Shown here piece after piece: positions 1 to 5,327 of a stretch of 6,427 bases of DNA. A program made the position numbers and the translations under genes. Source of the DNA: Chitinophagaceae bacterium (GTDB lineage Bacteria; Bacteroidota; Bacteroidia; Chitinophagales; Chitinophagaceae); the NCBI GenBank assembly GCA_030151745.1, contig JASLDA010000075.1, forward strand, positions 1-6,427, written 5' to 3'. Under the pieces are notes generated by a model that was given only the letters and a program-made list of their open reading frames with translations, made no database searches and was not told where the DNA came from. Numbering within the stretch: position 1 is the stretch's first letter; each line of letters begins with the position of its first letter.

Positions 1-62
1 GGCCGCCGCTTTTTGAGCCGGGAAGGCTGTGCTCGTGAGACGCCGTCTGCCGGGTTTCGGTA

Positions 63-74
63 CGGCCGCGGCCG
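63..74. repeat. 12-bp perfect GC palindrome downstream of the membrane-protein gene
   Basis: CGGCCGCGGCCG is its own reverse complement. It lies about 23 bases beyond the stop of the minus-strand gene at 97-1722, and the flanking TA(C)/GTA bases can extend it with one bulge. No T-tract follows on the minus strand, so it is not a textbook intrinsic terminator, though it could stabilise a transcript 3' end. A second small palindrome, AGACGCCGTCT, sits at 38-48. Positions 1-96 hold no recognisable gene: the minus strand has no ATG, GTG or TTG there, and the open plus frame is antisense to the membrane gene. Confidence 0.3.
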
Positions 75-96
75 GTATCGGATCGGTTGCAGGAAG

Positions 97-1722
97 CTAT
101 CGCTTCAGCTCGCTCCATCGGTCCCCGGCGTTGTAGAGCAGCTGGTACTCATCGGCGGGGCGCTTCAGGATCAGCTCGTACCAATGCCCCTGGTCGCGCA
201 TGTCGACGCGGAAATCGGGCGTTTCATAGCTGTAGGCGCCGAAGTCCTTGTACCACCACCAGGTGCCCCATTGCAGGAGCGTCACTTTCACCGTGGAGTC
301 ATTGACGAACTGCGCCTCGGCGCCGTCCCCGATACCTGCCATATTGAAGGCAACCACGTCATGCGTCGGTTCCGACAGAGGAGGCGCAAACAGGGCGTCG
401 TGCATATGGCGGAAATTTCCCGAAGGGAAGGCATTGATCATGGGGATGCCTTTGTAGGCATAGGGCAAGCTCAGTAAAAGGCGGGTCCGGCCGCCGGCCG
501 GAGGCACGCTTTCCAGGAGCCGGTCCGATATCCTGGTTGCCGTTTGCCAATGCCGGGCGGTACGGAGGGAGAGCAGTGCGCAGGGCAGCAGCCAGATGGT
601 CAAGGCAGCATAGCGGAGCCCGGGCCTGCGAATCCGGGTGAATGCGATAGCCAGCAAGGCGCCCAGCCAGGGCAGGGCTGCATACAGGTACCTGTTCCCA
701 TTCAGGTCGAAAAGCTCGTCCACGGGCATAGGAAGCGCCAGGATCAGCGCGCCGCAGAGGAAGAAGAGGCAAAGCAGGGCGAATCGGGCCGATTTCCGGC
801 CCCCGAGGGATTTCCAGGCCAGGGTCAGCCAGCCCAGGAAGAGAGCGGCATAGCTCAGGGCCAGCACCCAGGGCTGCTCGCTCAGAGCATAGACCCCGCT
901 CTTCAGCGCCTGCGGCCAGAAGCGGCCGAAGACCAGCAAATGGAACAGGTATTTTAATCCCTTCGAAAGATGCTCGAAGAATTTCGCCTGCAGCCCGCCG
1001 GCGGTGCCGTGGGAGAACCATTCGCCGTATAAGGCGTGGAAAAGCAGCAGATGCATCCCGAGGATGAGTGCCTGCGGCAGGACGAAGCGCAGCAGTGCAC
1101 CGCGGCGGCGCGGATGGTCTCGGTATATCAGCAGGATGCTCAACAGGCTGAAAGCCGGGATCAGGTAGAACAGCTCCAGCGCGAAGGAACCCGCCAGCAT
1201 CAGTGCCGCCGCGCCGAGCGCATAGCCGGCCTTTCCCCGCTGCATCCAGCCCGTCAGGCAGAGCAGGCAGCCGAGTAGGATGGCCATCCCCTGGAGATAG
1301 TGGAAACAGGCTTTCCAGATCAGCGGCTCGCCGAGATAGGGGTTGCTGCAGAACAGGATCGCGGCGATCCAGGCGATGCCGGGACCGCTCCTGATACGCA
1401 GCTGCCGGCTTGCCGCCAGCAGGAAGCGGAACAGCAACAGGCCGTTCAGGGCCTGCAGGCCGGTCATGACCAGGTGCCAGGCGAGACGGTTCGTTCCGAA
1501 GATCCGGTACAGGCCCAGGGTCGTGAGCTGAGTAAGCTGGTAGAGCGCGTGAATCGTGCTGCCCTTGCGGTTCAGGTAGTCTCCTGTGGACAGGCCGTGC
1601 AGGTCGCGTATCCAGTCTATGGAATCCGTGACGAAGCCCGCCCGCCAGGCAAGCCCGAACAGCGCGTTGACCAGCAGCCAGAGGATCAGGAACACGGGGA
1701 GCGGCCGGTTGCGGAAGGGCAT
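97..1722 (-). CDS. Polytopic membrane protein, GT-C glycosyltransferase-like, with C-terminal soluble domain
   Basis: This encodes 541 residues with about ten hydrophobic segments, near residues 9-28, 80-102, 116-127, 137-158, 167-200 (probably two), 211-232, 284-303, 312-331, 343-363 and 369-386. A soluble tail of about 150 residues follows. The first loop carries acidic residues (FVTDSIDWIRD, 30-40), and a membrane-border motif NRYLYAALPW lies at 343-352. GT-C glycosyltransferases and TMTC-like proteins have an acidic first external loop and a similar RYLYLP motif, so transfer of sugars from a lipid-linked donor on the outer face of the inner membrane is a reasonable inference, but not proven. 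The tail has an aromatic cluster, QWGTWWWYKDFGAYSY (484-499). The start is the ATG at 1722-1720. No Shine-Dalgarno precedes it, and a weak -7 match (TAATATTG, 1750 to 1743) lacks a -33 partner. It is divergent from gyrB. I do not recognise the exact family; an unclassified membrane protein is the alternative. Confidence 0.85.
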   Translation of the reverse strand: MPFRNRPLPVFLILWLLVNALFGLAWRAGFVTDSIDWIRDLHGLSTGDYLNRKGSTIHALYQLTQLTTLGLYRIFGTNRLAWHLVMTGLQALNGLLLFRFLLAASRQLRIRSGPGIAWIAAILFCSNPYLGEPLIWKACFHYLQGMAILLGCLLCLTGWMQRGKAGYALGAAALMLAGSFALELFYLIPAFSLLSILLIYRDHPRRRGALLRFVLPQALILGMHLLLFHALYGEWFSHGTAGGLQAKFFEHLSKGLKYLFHLLVFGRFWPQALKSGVYALSEQPWVLALSYAALFLGWLTLAWKSLGGRKSARFALLCLFFLCGALILALPMPVDELFDLNGNRYLYAALPWLGALLAIAFTRIRRPGLRYAALTIWLLPCALLSLRTARHWQTATRISDRLLESVPPAGGRTRLLLSLPYAYKGIPMINAFPSGNFRHMHDALFAPPLSEPTHDVVAFNMAGIGDGAEAQFVNDSTVKVTLLQWGTWWWYKDFGAYSYETPDFRVDMRDQGHWYELILKRPADEYQLLYNAGDRWSELKR

Positions 1723-1840
1723 AGTGCAGGTGCGGAAAGAGGCAATATTAGGCTTTGTAAAAACGCAGGCTTTCCCGCCGCTCCCGGGTGGCTTCCGGAA
1801 GCGCGGGGCAATATCGGGAAAGGCTCCCGGAATACCGCCG

Positions 1841-1859
1841 AAAAACCCCTCCGGGAGGG
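1841..1859 (-). terminator. Candidate intrinsic terminator facing left, in the divergent intergenic region
   Basis: Read on the minus strand, this is CCCTC-CCG-GAGGG followed by G and five Ts, a short GC stem with a U-tract. It lies upstream of the start of the minus-strand membrane gene, so it cannot end that gene's transcript. It could stop leftward transcription that begins in or behind the gyrB leader, isolating the two divergent genes, or it could be the 3' end of an unannotated small RNA. The stem is only 5 bp, so chance is possible in GC-rich DNA. Confidence 0.4.
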
Positions 1860-1862
1860 CCT

Positions 1863-1889
1863 GAAAGCCTTGCGGGACAGGGCTTTTTT
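1863..1889 (+). terminator. Terminator-like hairpin overlapping the gyrB promoter
   Basis: The arms AAAGCC (1864-1869) and GGCTTT (1881-1886) enclose an 11-base loop and run into a six-T tract (1884-1889). On the plus strand this resembles a weak intrinsic terminator, but no plus-strand gene lies immediately upstream for it to end. The -33 TTG of the gyrB promoter begins at the edge of its loop. It may insulate gyrB from read-through, or be an accident of promoter composition. Confidence 0.3.
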
Positions 1890-1900
1890 CGTTATCTTTG
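1870..1900 (+). promoter_or_regulatory. gyrB promoter, Bacteroidota type (TTG - 20 bp - TATCTTTG)
   Basis: TATCTTTG at 1893-1900 matches the Bacteroidota -7 consensus TAnnTTTG at every fixed position. A TTG at 1870-1872 sits 20 bases upstream, within the spacing known for the -33 element of this phylum. Transcription should begin a few bases after 1900, giving gyrB a leader of roughly 115 bases. The predicted start falls inside the left arm of the inverted repeat at 1901-1969, so any protein or cruciform on that repeat would act directly on initiation. Confidence 0.6.
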
Positions 1901-1969
1901 TGTACTCCGCAAGGACTATTTATGGAGTTTTTCGCGAAGCGAACTCACAGAGAGTCTTTGCGGAGTACA
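1901..1969. repeat. 17-bp inverted repeat with 35-base loop in the gyrB leader
   Basis: The arms TGTACTCCGCAAGGACT (1901-1917) and AGTCTTTGCGGAGTACA (1953-1969) are complementary at 16 of 17 positions. The one exception (G1913 with T1957) is a G-U pair in RNA. The loop folds again: GAG (1925-1927) with CTC (1944-1946), and TTCGC (1931-1935) with GCGAA (1939-1943) around GAA, leaving a TTT bulge. The repeat starts immediately after the -7 box. It could be an RNA hairpin at the 5' end of the gyrB message, a protein operator, a cruciform that responds to supercoiling, or a small dispersed repeat. No direct target-site duplication abuts the ends. Confidence 0.8.
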
Positions 1970-2071
1970 TATCAGCTAATTTATTTGAAAGCCCCGGTTC
2001 TGCGGGCTTCTCCCAGTGAATATGAGTACAGAAAACGAGGTTTTGTCGGCGCCGAGTACCGCGACCAATAA
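1922..2071 (+). CDS. Candidate 49-residue leader ORF overlapping the gyrB start
   Basis: An ATG at 1922, in the loop of the leader inverted repeat, opens a 49-codon frame starting MEFFAKRTHRESLRST and ending with TAA at 2069-2071. This is 50 bases past the gyrB ATG and in the +1 frame relative to it. AAGGA (1911-1915) stands six bases before the ATG, a spacing that suits a Shine-Dalgarno sequence, and it lies inside the left arm of the hairpin. The product is basic, with no domain I recognise. Nothing but the layout supports translation. It could also be a chance frame, since Shine-Dalgarno use is uncommon in Bacteroidota. Confidence 0.2.
   Translation: MEFFAKRTHRESLRSTYQLIYLKAPVLRASPSEYEYRKRGFVGAEYRDQ
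1989..2009 (+). promoter_or_regulatory. Small hairpin just before the gyrB start codon
   Basis: AAGCCC (1989-1994) pairs with GGGCTT (2004-2009) around a nine-base loop, ending 12 bases before the gyrB ATG. No T-tract follows, so termination is unlikely. In the message it would crowd the ribosome landing site and might modulate initiation. Six-bp stems are common in GC-rich DNA. Confidence 0.3.
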
Positions 2072-4013
2072 CGGGTATGATGCCGGCTCCATTCAGGTGC
2101 TGGAAGGCCTGGAAGCGGTGCGTAAGCGCCCCGCGATGTATATCGGCGATATCAGCACTAAGGGCCTGCATCACCTGGTCTATGAAGTCGTTGACAACTC
2201 CATCGACGAGGCCCTCGCAGGGCATTGTAAAAATATCTTCGTCGGCATCCACGAGGACAATTCCATCTCCGTCGAGGACGACGGCCGCGGCATCCCGACG
2301 GGCATTCACCCCAAGGAGGGCGTCTCCGCCCTGCAGGTGGTCATGACCGTACTGCACGCCGGCGGTAAGTTCGACAAGGACTCCTACAAGGTTTCCGGCG
2401 GCCTGCACGGCGTGGGCGTGAGCTGCGTGAACGCGCTCTCCACCCACATGCATACCACCGTATTCCGCGAAGGCAGGATCTTCGAGCAGGAATACAGCTG
2501 CGGCGTGCCGCAGTATGCCGTCCGCGAGATCGGTGCCACGGAAAAGCGCGGTACCCGCCAGCATTTCTGGCCTGACAGCAGCATCTTCACCGTCACTACC
2601 TACAACCGCGAGACCCTGGCAGCCCGCCTGCGCGAGCTGGCCTTCCTCAACCGCGGCATCCGCATCGTTCTCACAGACCACCGCGAGCTGGTAGAGGAAA
2701 CCGGCAAGCCCTTCGCTGAGGAGTTCCTTTCCGAAGGCGGCATCGCCGAATTCGTACAGATGCTGGACCTCAGCGGCAAGCGCGAGCCGCTGCTGCCGGA
2801 ACCGATCTACATGGAGGGCTACGACAAACCTTCAAACGTGGCGGTGGAAGTGGCGATGAGCTACAATACCAGCTACAACGAGCATATCTTCTCGTATGTC
2901 AACAACATCAACACGATCGAAGGCGGCACGCACGTAGCAGGCTTCCGCACGGCGATCACCCGGGTGTTCAAGGCTTACGGAGACAAGAACAAGCTCTTCG
3001 AAAAGGCCAAGGTCGAGATCACCGGCGACGACTTCCGCGAAGGTCTTTCCGCGGTCATCTCCGTGAAGGTGCCCGAGCCGCAATTCGAAGGCCAGACCAA
3101 GACCAAGCTCGGCAACTCCGATGTGAGCGGGGTGGTGAATATCGCCGTGGCCCGCGTGCTGGAAGCATACCTGGAAGAAAATCCGAAGCAGGCCAAGCTC
3201 ATCATCGACAAGGTGATCCTCGCCGCCCAGGCCCGCGCCGCGGCCCGCAAGGCCCGCGAGATGGTGCAGCGCAAGAGCGTGCTCTCCGGCGGCGGCATGC
3301 CCGGCAAGCTGGCCGACTGCTCCGATAAGGACCCCGAACGCTGCGAGCTCTACCTCGTGGAAGGGGACTCCGCCGGCGGTACCGCCAAGCAGGGCCGCGA
3401 CCGGACTTTCCAGGCCATCCTGCCCCTGCGCGGCAAGATCCTGAACGTGGAAAAGGCCCAGGAACACAAGATCTACGAGAACGAGGAAATCAAGAATATG
3501 TACACCGCCCTGGGTGTGACCGTAGGTACGGCGGAAGATCCCAAGGCGCTGAACCTCACCAAGCTCCGCTATCACAAGATCATCATCATGACGGATGCCG
3601 ACGTCGACGGCTCCCATATCGCAACGCTGATCCTGACCTTCTTCTTCCGGTACATGAAGGAGCTGATCGAGCAAGGCTACCTCTATCTCGCGCAGCCGCC
3701 GCTGTATCTCGTCAAGAAAGGAAAGGAGCAGATCTACGCATGGACCGAGGACAACCGCAAGGCTGCCGTTTCCAGGCTGGCGAACGGTCGCGAGGACAGC
3801 GTAACGATCCAGCGCTACAAGGGCCTGGGCGAAATGAACGCCGAGCAGCTCTGGAGCACGACGATGGATCCGGCCACGCGCACGCTCAAGCAGGTGACGA
3901 TCGAAAGCGCCGCCAACGCGGACTCGGTGTTCGCAATGCTGATGGGCGATGAGGTGCCGCCGCGCCGCGAGTTCATCGAAAGCCACGCGAAGTATGCGCG
4001 GATCGATGCGTAG
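2022..4013 (+). CDS. gyrB: DNA gyrase subunit B
   Basis: This is the ATPase subunit of DNA gyrase, which with GyrA (not in this window) introduces negative supercoils using ATP. It has 663 residues, complete. The GHKL ATPase domain has E55, the catalytic base in EVVDNSIDE (55-63), plus N59, DDGRGIP (86-92), GGKF (114-117) and GGLHGVG (126-132). The transducer domain has QTK with the phosphate-contacting K360. The Toprim domain has EGDSAGG (E447), PLRGKILNVEKA (468-479) and DADVDGSH (D525, D527, D529), which bind the catalytic metal. The C-terminal tail has QRYKGLGEMN (597-606). The positions matching E. coli R136 and T165 of the coumarin site are R149 and T178, both conserved. The protein lacks the roughly 170-residue insertion of E. 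coli GyrB, as usual outside Proteobacteria. The ATG at 2022 was chosen over an in-frame GTG at 2016 because it gives the shorter tail before the conserved region and is the stronger codon. The gene stands alone, with its own promoter and terminator. Confidence 0.98.
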   Translation: MSTENEVLSAPSTATNNGYDAGSIQVLEGLEAVRKRPAMYIGDISTKGLHHLVYEVVDNSIDEALAGHCKNIFVGIHEDNSISVEDDGRGIPTGIHPKEGVSALQVVMTVLHAGGKFDKDSYKVSGGLHGVGVSCVNALSTHMHTTVFREGRIFEQEYSCGVPQYAVREIGATEKRGTRQHFWPDSSIFTVTTYNRETLAARLRELAFLNRGIRIVLTDHRELVEETGKPFAEEFLSEGGIAEFVQMLDLSGKREPLLPEPIYMEGYDKPSNVAVEVAMSYNTSYNEHIFSYVNNINTIEGGTHVAGFRTAITRVFKAYGDKNKLFEKAKVEITGDDFREGLSAVISVKVPEPQFEGQTKTKLGNSDVSGVVNIAVARVLEAYLEENPKQAKLIIDKVILAAQARAAARKAREMVQRKSVLSGGGMPGKLADCSDKDPERCELYLVEGDSAGGTAKQGRDRTFQAILPLRGKILNVEKAQEHKIYENEEIKNMYTALGVTVGTAEDPKALNLTKLRYHKIIIMTDADVDGSHIATLILTFFFRYMKELIEQGYLYLAQPPLYLVKKGKEQIYAWTEDNRKAAVSRLANGREDSVTIQRYKGLGEMNAEQLWSTTMDPATRTLKQVTIESAANADSVFAMLMGDEVPPRREFIESHAKYARIDA

Positions 4014-4027
4014 GCGGGATTTGTAAT

Positions 4028-4046
4028 AGGCAATTAGCAGTTGCCT
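4028..4046 (+). repeat. Hairpin just downstream of gyrB
   Basis: AGGCAA (4028-4033) and TTGCCT (4041-4046) are perfect inverted repeats around a seven-base loop, 14 bases after the gyrB stop. No T-tract follows, so it is not the terminator, which lies 32 bases further on. It may protect the message 3' end or be a remnant of a dispersed palindromic repeat. Confidence 0.4.
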
Positions 4047-4077
4047 GGGAGCATAGTTGGCACTGAGATATAATTCG

Positions 4078-4106
4078 AACGGCCGGAGCGATCCGGCCGT
4101 TTTTTT
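4078..4106 (+). terminator. Intrinsic terminator of gyrB
   Basis: A nine-bp perfect stem, AACGGCCGG (4078-4086) with CCGGCCGTT (4093-4101), closes a six-base loop and runs into seven consecutive Ts (4100-4106). This is a textbook Rho-independent terminator about 65 bases after the gyrB stop. It should separate gyrB from the TPR-protein gene. Read on the minus strand there is no comparable T-tract, so it acts rightward. Confidence 0.92.
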
Positions 4107-4142
4107 GTACCCGCCAATATTTGCTAAAAAATTATTATAATT

Positions 4143-4162
4143 ACGGTAGCAAACCGTTTTTT
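4143..4162 (+). promoter_or_regulatory. Terminator-like hairpin abutting the TPR-gene start codon
   Basis: ACGGT (4143-4147) and ACCGT (4153-4157) flank the loop AGCAA, followed by an unbroken T-run (4157-4162) that touches the ATG at 4163. It resembles a miniature attenuator or a cover over the ribosome landing site. The stem is only 5 bp, so strong termination is not expected. The AT-rich stretch before it (4117-4142) should contain the promoter, but the best -7 match (AATATTTG, 4116-4123) has one mismatch and no TTG at proper spacing. Confidence 0.3.
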
Positions 4163-5287
4163 ATGAATAAGTTGCTGCTCTTCCTCGCGGTATTATCAGG
4201 CATTCACGCTCATGCGCAAAGCAGTTACGATTCCGGCCAGCTGAGCCAATGGCAGCAGGAAGGTGACTGGGACCGGATTCTCATCGCAGCCCGCAGCGTC
4301 GAGCGGCCGGATCTCCGCCTGCTCAACGCTGCAGGCTTTGCCGCATACCAGACGGGAGACAGGCAGGAGGCGCAGCATTGGTTTGACGGCAGTCTCGCCC
4401 TGGACAGCGGCGGCCGCGGGGCACTTTACTATGCCGCGCTTATCCAGAGAGCGGAGGGGCACGAGCAAGCTGCCATACCCTTGCTGCAGCGCCTTTGCCG
4501 CCAGGCTCCTGACATCTCTGCCTACCAGCAGCTGCTCGGTGACTGCTATGCGGAAAGCGACCAGGTACCGGCGGCCGTCGACGCATACCGGCGCGCCTTC
4601 AGGCTGAGTTCCGGCTCGGTGCCGCTCGCGACCAAGCTCGCATCCGCGCTGCAGGCGGCAAAGCTCTACGACCAGGCAGATACCTTGCTTCGTTCCGCCA
4701 TGCTGCGCCATCCCGGAACTCCGGCGATCATCAATGCTTCGATCCTGCTCGCCTATGCCCGCAAGCAGTATGCCCGCTGCGCGACGCTTTGCGACAGCCT
4801 GATCGCCACGGGGCGGATGAATTACCGGGCCTTGCAGAGCGGGCTTTATGCGGATATCGCAAGGACGGATTTCCGGCATGCGGTTATGATCGGGGATGTG
4901 CTCATCGCAATGGACGCCGTTACCGAAGAGGTATTGTATTACAAGGCCATTGCACATCAGAAGCTCGGAGAATGGAAGACCGCTGATACGCTGCTGCTGC
5001 AATGCGTCCGGAAGATCTTGAAACCCGAGCTTAAAGATGCTTATCTCGCGCTGGCCGAGGGGGCCGAAGCGCAGGGGAATTTCCTGAGGAGCAGATCCTG
5101 CTACGATACGGCATACTACCTGTTCAAAAATCCCGAAATCCTCTACCGGGCAGGCCGCATGCTGGAAGCACACGGAATGCAAGCCCAGGCCAGGCCCGTA
5201 TATAAACGCTACCTGGCCTTGCCTCCCGGCAGGCAGGATACGGCCATCTCGAGGTATCTGAAGCAGCGCCTGGGATCGGGAGAATAG
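4163..5287 (+). CDS. Exported tetratricopeptide-repeat protein
   Basis: This encodes 374 residues. A signal peptide is clear: MNK, then the hydrophobic run LLLFLAVLSGI, then a likely signal peptidase I site AHA|Q near residues 16-19, so the mature protein is periplasmic or surface-associated. The rest is almost all helical repeats of TPR type, with small residues and alternating aromatics at expected spacing, for example about 53-80, 87-116, 119-150, 153-184, 256-285, 290-322 and 324-353. No catalytic motif is visible. TPR solenoids bind proteins and act as scaffolds; the partner here is unknown. The ATG at 4163 was preferred over an upstream TTG at 4121 because only it places the signal peptide at the N-terminus. 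It follows gyrB on the same strand but is separated by a strong terminator, so it is probably transcribed on its own. It converges on the glycosyltransferase gene 40 bases away, with no clear terminator between them. Confidence 0.85.
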   Translation: MNKLLLFLAVLSGIHAHAQSSYDSGQLSQWQQEGDWDRILIAARSVERPDLRLLNAAGFAAYQTGDRQEAQHWFDGSLALDSGGRGALYYAALIQRAEGHEQAAIPLLQRLCRQAPDISAYQQLLGDCYAESDQVPAAVDAYRRAFRLSSGSVPLATKLASALQAAKLYDQADTLLRSAMLRHPGTPAIINASILLAYARKQYARCATLCDSLIATGRMNYRALQSGLYADIARTDFRHAVMIGDVLIAMDAVTEEVLYYKAIAHQKLGEWKTADTLLLQCVRKILKPELKDAYLALAEGAEAQGNFLRSRSCYDTAYYLFKNPEILYRAGRMLEAHGMQAQARPVYKRYLALPPGRQDTAISRYLKQRLGSGE

Positions 5288-5327
5288 TGTCGTATCCGGC
5301 CGCGCCGCTTTCCAGGCAAACGAGGTG

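Noticed and set aside
13..477. 154-residue plus-strand frame at the left edge
   Set aside because: It is antisense to the C-terminal coding region of the membrane protein and has no motif or start signal.
1741..1814. Direct repeat GGCAATAT at 1741-1748 and 1807-1814
   Set aside because: Eight bases with diverging flanks; within chance expectation and not tied to any element.
1300..2019. 239-residue plus-strand frame through the divergent intergenic region
   Set aside because: Most of it is antisense to the membrane-protein gene and it is Gln/Arg/Ala-rich; it also crosses two terminator-like hairpins and the gyrB promoter.
2016..2021. In-frame GTG two codons upstream of the gyrB ATG
   Set aside because: ATG at 2022 is the stronger start and no ribosome-binding sequence favours the GTG; the difference is only two residues outside any conserved region.
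2451..2500. Suspected loss of the coumarin-binding arginine (E. coli R136) in GyrB
   Set aside because: A first alignment put Glu there, but anchoring on the YKVSGG motif places R149 at that position, so the residue is conserved.
1920..3986. Two long minus-strand open frames (253 and 384 residues) across gyrB
   Set aside because: They are antisense to a certain gene, arise from GC-rich third positions, and show His/Ala/Gly/Val-rich composition without recognisable motifs.
4057..4076. TTGGCA and TATAAT resembling a sigma70-type promoter before the gyrB terminator
   Set aside because: The two boxes are only six bases apart and are followed directly by a strong terminator.
4121..4162. TTG start extending the TPR protein by 14 residues
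   Set aside because: It would bury the signal peptide behind an Asn/Tyr-rich stretch and would translate through the hairpin and T-run; the ATG at 4163 gives a classical signal peptide.
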